Positions 59,375-64,000 of a DNA stretch of 64,000 bases are shown here, piece after piece (the first letter of the stretch is position 1; every line of letters starts with the position of its first letter). The notes under the pieces were generated by a model. The model saw only the letters and a program-made list of their open reading frames with translations. It did no database searches and had not been told where the DNA came from. Origin of the DNA: Gordius sp. MW1. Its lineage: Eukaryota > Nematomorpha > Gordioida > Gordea > Gordiidae. A program made the translations under genes and the position numbers. The stretch is from contig OZ038527.1 in NCBI GenBank assembly GCA_964036665.1, positions 16,452,221 through 16,516,220 of the forward strand, written 5' to 3'.

Positions 59375-60150
59375 CGTTAGAAAATGAATTCGCAAGTTTA
59401 TTAAATGAATTCCCCGAAATAATGAAACCTCCGGATTACAGAAAGCAGGCGCATGGTGCCGTGCATCACATTCCCACTAAAGGACCGGCATCTTACGCCA
59501 AACCTCGGCGATTAAACCTGGAAAAGCTGACAATTACAAAGGAGGAGTTCGCACATATGTTAGAGCTTGAAATTATTCGACCATCACAAAGCAGCTGGGC
59601 CTCTCCTTTGCACATGGTCCCAAAAAAGCAGGGTGATTGGCGGCCTTGTGGAGATTATCGTCACCTAAACAATCAGACTATCCCGGATTGTTATCCCCTA
59701 CCCCACATCCATGATTTCTCGATGAACCTAGCTGGAACCACAATATTTAGCAAGCTTGATTTAAGACGGGCGTATCATCAGATCCCCGTTGCCCCCGAGG
59801 ATATTCACAAAACGGCGGTAATAACGCCGTTTGGACTCTATGATTTTTTGAGGATGCCATTCGGTTTACGGAATGCGGCTCAGACGTTCCAGCGTTTCAT
59901 AGACCAAGCATTCCGAGGATTCCCTTTTACGTTTGCATACCTGGATGATGTTTTGATCTCTAGTAAGTCTAGGGAAGAACATATTCATCATCTCCGCCAG
60001 GTATTCACACGACAAAACAATATGACTTAAAGATCAACGCTAGCAAATGCCAGTGGGGACTAAATACGATAGACTTTTTGGGGCATAATGTTTCTCCGAC
60101 GGGTTTAACTCCGCTTCCAGAGAAAGTTATAACGATAAAAATTTTTTCTA
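59375..60150 (+). pseudogene. Gypsy reverse transcriptase
   Basis: Encodes [70 protein letters not shown] and the catalytic YLDD ([15 protein letters not shown]). After a frameshift near 60008, INASKCQW and FLGHNVSPTGL follow. The frame then jumps straight to integrase: RNase H is missing. Confidence 0.88.
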
Positions 60151-60159
60151 TTCCTATAT

Positions 60160-61007
60160 CTATGAAGCAACTTAGTAGAAGGTTTAAACACTGGATATCA
60201 AACTATGGAGTTCCAGTAACGATTACTACTGATAGGGGGGTGCAATTTGAGTCTAGACTTTTTTCCGAGCTGGCGCGTCTTTTGGGTTTCCATCACAGTA
60301 GGACTACTGCTTATCACCCACAATCTAATGGAATTGTCGAACGCTTTCACAGGCAGCTTAAGGTAGCCTTAAAAGCCCAAGGCGATACAACGAAATGGGA
60401 TGAACTTGTTCCACTAGTTATGTTAGGGATTAGGTCGGCTGTCAAGCAAGATAATGGTTGTTCAGCGGCTGAGCTGGTTAACGGGACAACGTTGCGTCTT
60501 CCAGGCGAATTCTTCGAACGATCAAAAAAGGCCATCGATATCCCCGAATACATTAATCGTCTTAAAGATCATTTTGCTCACCTACCATTTCATCCAACTC
60601 GCCCTCAGGTTATCACTCCAAATTTGCCGAATGCTTTAAAAACAAGTAATTTCGTTTTTATACGGAACGATGAATCCCGCAAAGGTTTGTACGTTGCTTT
60701 CAATGGGCCTTTCAAGGTGCTGAAGAGGTATGATAGATATTATGTAGTAGAAAAGAACGGTAAGGCTGATACCATTTCAATCGACAGGTTAAAGCCAGCG
60801 CATTTGGATTCCGACCAGGACGTGAGTTCGTCATCATCTGCGGCACAAACGAGCAAGGCGGAAGCTGTTTCAGCCGGCATGTCTAAATCGAATGTTTCGG
60901 TTCCTAATTTAGACACTAGTTCATCAGCATCCCCCCGGCAAATTAAGTACACTAGTAAAAGTAGTCGAAACGTTTATTGGCCAAAGAAGTTATCCGAGTA
61001 CGTCTAA
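60160..61007 (+). pseudogene. Gypsy integrase, 5'-truncated
   Basis: Encodes FKHWISNYGVPVTITTDRG, FHHSRTTAYHPQSNGIVERF (catalytic E) and a chromodomain-less tail with LKRYDRYYVVEKNG and SIDRLKPAHLD. The zinc-binding domain and first catalytic Asp are deleted. Stop at 61005-61007. Confidence 0.85.
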
Positions 61008-61033
61008 CACTCCGTATTTAGGAAGGGGAGTAA

Positions 61034-61575
61034 TGTGGCGAGCTGCATCGTTCATATATGTATATTCGCGTCGTATATTATGTAACTTCTATATTCCTGG
61101 TGCTAATCAGCTGTTAATTTCATTACTTACTTCCTTCGCAAATATTCACCATTCGTCAATTCACCAATTATCATCATTTTTACTTCTTTCTCGTTTATCA
61201 CCACACCAATAACCATTTTTTATCATCTCTATATTGATTCAGTTGCAATTGACCAAAGAGCAAATAACAAATAAATGTCTACGAAAATGCATTTGTCGAT
61301 TAAAATGTGTGCATCTAATCCTAACCCAAACCCTAACCTAAAACCCCGACCTAAAACACTAACCCTAACGTTTTCGTCTCTGTAAACCCCTCTCAAAGAG
61401 CATTTTCGTTAAATATTTATAGACATTCGTAGACATTCATAGATATTTGGTCAGTTAAACTTTGGTCGAATGCACCGATACGCTCTATATTATTCGTGTT
61501 CATATTTCATTTAAATAAACCAATTCCTATTCAAAAAAGTTTAAGCAATGATTAAGAATGGACAGCGTCCCCAAA
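61034..61575 (+). repeat. Gypsy 3' LTR with insertion
   Basis: Same sequence as the 5' LTR, split at ctctatatt. Confidence 0.8.
61236..61482. mobile_element. 247-bp insertion in the Gypsy LTR
   Basis: Flanked by a 9-bp duplication ctctatatt (61227-61235, 61483-61491). Ends carry agttgcaattgaccaaag and its near-complement ctttggtcgaatgcaccg. The middle has degenerate telomere-like cctaaccc/ccctaacc units at 61316-61370. Confidence 0.7.
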
Positions 61576-61579
61576 ATAG

Positions 61580-62192
61580 GTTGTAAAATTTAATACATTA
61601 CAATATACTAAAATATGAGTACAATTCAAATGGCACAAACATGCTGCATGATCTTTAATGTATGGATAATTCTTCTTCGCATTGGAACGATACCTATATA
61701 GGAACTTTATTACATAAATAATAAAATGTTAATGCCTAATATATATAATTAAAAGCACTTGTTCAAGATTCATCAAAAAACTTGCAACTATTTTCAAATG
61801 ATTCATTACTGTTATAATTAATGCTTGTTTTTTAATTATTTTAATTTCATTTAAAAATATTTTTTATTATTGGAAACAAATTATGAATCAAAGATCAAAT
61901 GTAAAATTAAACTCTGATTATTAAAAAGTTAAAGAGTGAATAATTTTGCATTAATAAGGGTATGTTTATTTATCAGATCTTTTCTTATAACTCATCTATT
62001 TATCCAACAATTTATTTTAAAAAAAAGATTGAAATATTAATTTTACCTTAATTTCAAGAATTTCCACTTATGACATGACATGGCGACTTCTTAGATTACT
62101 TCGTGATATTAATGTGAGAAACAGCTGTTCGGCAGTCTATGGTATTATTATATGGTCTGTATGATTGACAATATATAAACTTTTAAGATACG
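61580..62192. other. AT-rich 5' flank of the last gene
   Basis: At 62119-62141 aaacagctgttcggcagtct matches the inner part of the TIR of the element at 44053-45459, a solitary end. No exon seen. Confidence 0.4.
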
Positions 62193-64000
62193 ATGTCACA
62201 TGTTAACGTTCATTCATATTATCACATGGCCGACTATATGCTTAAAACTTGTATTGATTTTCTCAATAAAGAAATTTATACTAATGAGGAAGTTTTAACA
62301 CTTTTGCTTATAATAGAAAAATGGTATACTATAAAGCTTGCAAAGATATATTTAAATTTTATAGTATTGAAGAATATAAAAGTCAAAAAGTGTTTGCCTC
62401 ATCCCTTTTTATCTTGTCATCTCATCAATTAATAAAATTTTTAGATAAAGGTGACTATAATGTGTTGTTTTATATTAATTAAATGTGTATACATTCATAA
62501 TTAAATTCGAAATTTATATATTCAAATAATTTATTTAAGTACAAGCTAATTTGTTTGGGAATGTTACTGAAACATTGTACAGAATTATGAGGCATGTTTT
62601 GAGTGTGTGGAATGATCATTTATCGTGTGATACAGTATTAGCCTAAAATATGTGATATATGCTTAATTTTTAGAGGATTTATTTACTCTTACTCAAAGAA
62701 ATTTTAACTGGGGCTATGTGTTTGCCTATAACTGATGTAACAAAACTAATTTCAAATCTTAACTCTCCAGGAGTTTCACATGATATTGTTGCAGATATTT
62801 GGAATAGTAATTAAATGATGTTTTATCAATAGATTTTCTTAGCTAAAAGTTATCTAAAGGATCCTCCTTGCAAAAATTTATATGAATTAAAAAATAATCT
62901 AGATGATGAAATTTTGTTGTCAATTGCTACATATACCAAAACTCACATATATAAAAGGTCAACTGAATTGGAAAAAGAAAATGCAAATGAAAAGATTTTA
63001 CAGAATGATTTTGATCTTATTAAATTTATAGATGACTCCTTTCATAGCAATAAAGATACTTGTGAATTCCATCAAAATATAAAAGTGAATATATAAATTA
63101 ACCTCTATTATTTATTTTCATGAAATATATATAAATTGAGCCTAGTAACTTTATACCTTTATTACCTACTTTATATAGAAATATTTTGTCAAAATCAATG
63201 ACATTATCTTCAAAGAGTTAAATGGATCATACAAGATCATAAAATCTTGGCAAGAATCTAAAATATTCAAAGAGTTAACCAAAAACTATGTACAATTTGC
63301 ATATGAGGACAAAAGTAATTTGATTAAAGTTATGGATTTTTGCAATTCACTGGATATGAATGAAAAGTACTTATTATTTCCACTTTTTAAATTTACACAT
63401 TTTTTTTGGCAAAAACACAATTCATTCTTATTTTTTGCAACTATAAATATGTTAATTAATTATTAATCTTTAATATTATTCGTTTATAACTTAAAAGTTA
63501 TTTGATGGAAGAAATGACAACTTTAGAAATTATGTTCTCAATCCCAACTTTGAATCATTGCATATTGAAAAACGAAATATTAGATAACATGGGTGGCCTG
63601 CTATTAGGTTATATAGTTCTTTCATTCAAGGAATCTCTATCTACATCTGTACTCAGCATTGCTCCTACATTCAACACAAAATATGTAATTTTTTTGACTA
63701 TTCAATATTGCCATATTTTATCTATTGCATTTTTTTAATATTTCGTTTTTTTATGTTGTTTGACACGCTAAATTTTTTACTTTTATAAAATTGTTCAACC
63801 TAATTATTTTTTTAAAAGGGGCAATAATTATTTTATTTCCTTACCAACCTTTCATTATTCATTATTTTGCTTTAGGTGAAGATCTTGTTGATAATTTTGG
63901 AAAACTTCAATGGGCCCCAAACCGATGTCAAACACCTGAAATCTTTTACGCTCAACATTTTATCTCTCACCCTTGGTGCGCTCAATATTTATCATGCGAT
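62193..64000 (+). CDS. Unrecognised helical-protein gene, 5' part
   Basis: Seven exons with consistent GT-AG phases: about 62193-62448, about 62541-62628, 62674-62807, 62844-63085, 63180-63374, 63498-63690 and 63876 to the edge. The predicted protein is almost entirely amphipathic helix, rich in Leu, Ile and Lys, suggesting an ARM/HEAT-like solenoid: TCIDFLNKEIYTNEEV, ASSLFILSSHQLIKFLDK, FGNVTETLYRIMRHVLSVW, YLLLLKEILTGAMCLPITDV, SKIFKELTKNYVQFAYEDKS, LLLGYIVLSFKES, VKILLIILENFNGPQ. I do not recognise the family. Near 62323 the frame shifts by one base in an A5 run, so either the sequence has a deletion, or translation starts at a later ATG. The gene continues beyond the window. Confidence 0.6.

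Larger units (their letters stand above)
56782..61575 (+). mobile_element. Gypsy LTR retrotransposon, defective
   Basis: 5' LTR 56782-57057 and 3' LTR 61034-61575 (the latter with a 247-bp insertion); flanked by atag on both sides. A tRNA-primer-like site (tggtgaccccgacgtga) follows the 5' LTR and a purine tract (ggaaggggag) precedes the 3' LTR. Order gag, protease, RT, integrase, with RNase H and the start of integrase deleted and a hAT element inserted after the protease. Confidence 0.85.

Noticed and set aside
61316..61370. Interstitial telomere
   Set aside because: Only a few degenerate units, contained inside a small insertion with its own target duplication.
62193..62450. BTB-BACK domain start in the last gene
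   Set aside because: Single helices resemble BACK, but the downstream exons join in phase and continue as an unrelated helical protein, so the likeness is generic.

Overview
This is animal (metazoan) nuclear DNA: very AT-rich, intron-split genes with GT-AG junctions, animal-specific gene families (heparan sulfate 2-O-sulfotransferase, GGA clathrin adaptor, a BACK-domain protein) and dense, nested transposons. An invertebrate, perhaps an arthropod, is the best guess, but no feature fixes the taxon. Most of the window is mobile DNA. The host genes have small exons that single-ORF searches miss; I rebuilt them from homology and splice phase.

Host genes, all on the plus strand: (1) the 3' part of a heparan sulfate 2-O-sulfotransferase gene, four exons from 903 to 10225, with an 8.5-kb intron holding a dead RTE-type LINE, a GC-ended hAT element and a long foldback; (2) an apparently complete GGA adaptor gene, exons from 21969 to 37508 (VHS, GAT, hinge, gamma-ear), whose fourth intron (6.2 kb) is filled by hAT and Helentron-like elements; (3) a BACK-domain gene with a long charged tail, 40711-42555, with no BTB domain in sight; (4) the 5' part of an unrecognised helical-protein gene, 62193 to the right edge, with a probable 1-nt frameshift near its start.

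Mobile DNA: 11630-19236 is a tandem BEL/Pao retrotransposon (LTR-internal-LTR-internal-LTR) in which both internal regions carry an RS-rich, RRM-start segment that looks captured from a SCAF4/SCAF8-like splicing gene. Two copies of a roughly 935-bp element containing a tRNA-like sequence lie at 13153-14085 and 19865-20805, each with an exact 8-bp target duplication. Helentron-like (HINE) elements with about 130-bp tandem repeats, subterminal inverted repeats and a GC hairpin occur at 14137-16529, 25140-26188, 38067-39795 and 52065-54193. A 6.3-kb Helitron (43391-49710) has both termini and a decayed Rep/helicase. A Gypsy element with LTRs spans 56782-61575.

The most striking pattern is a set of hAT elements (8-bp target duplications, TAGAG or TAGTG ends) whose ends are short-period, GC-rich tandem repeats in opposite orientation around AT-rich cores: 7262-8073, 14561-15708, 23810-24592, 27228-27929, 48210-49407, 51833-55062 and 58211-59366. 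One keeps a recognisable hAT transposase C-terminus. Nesting reaches three levels at 51.6-55.1 kb.
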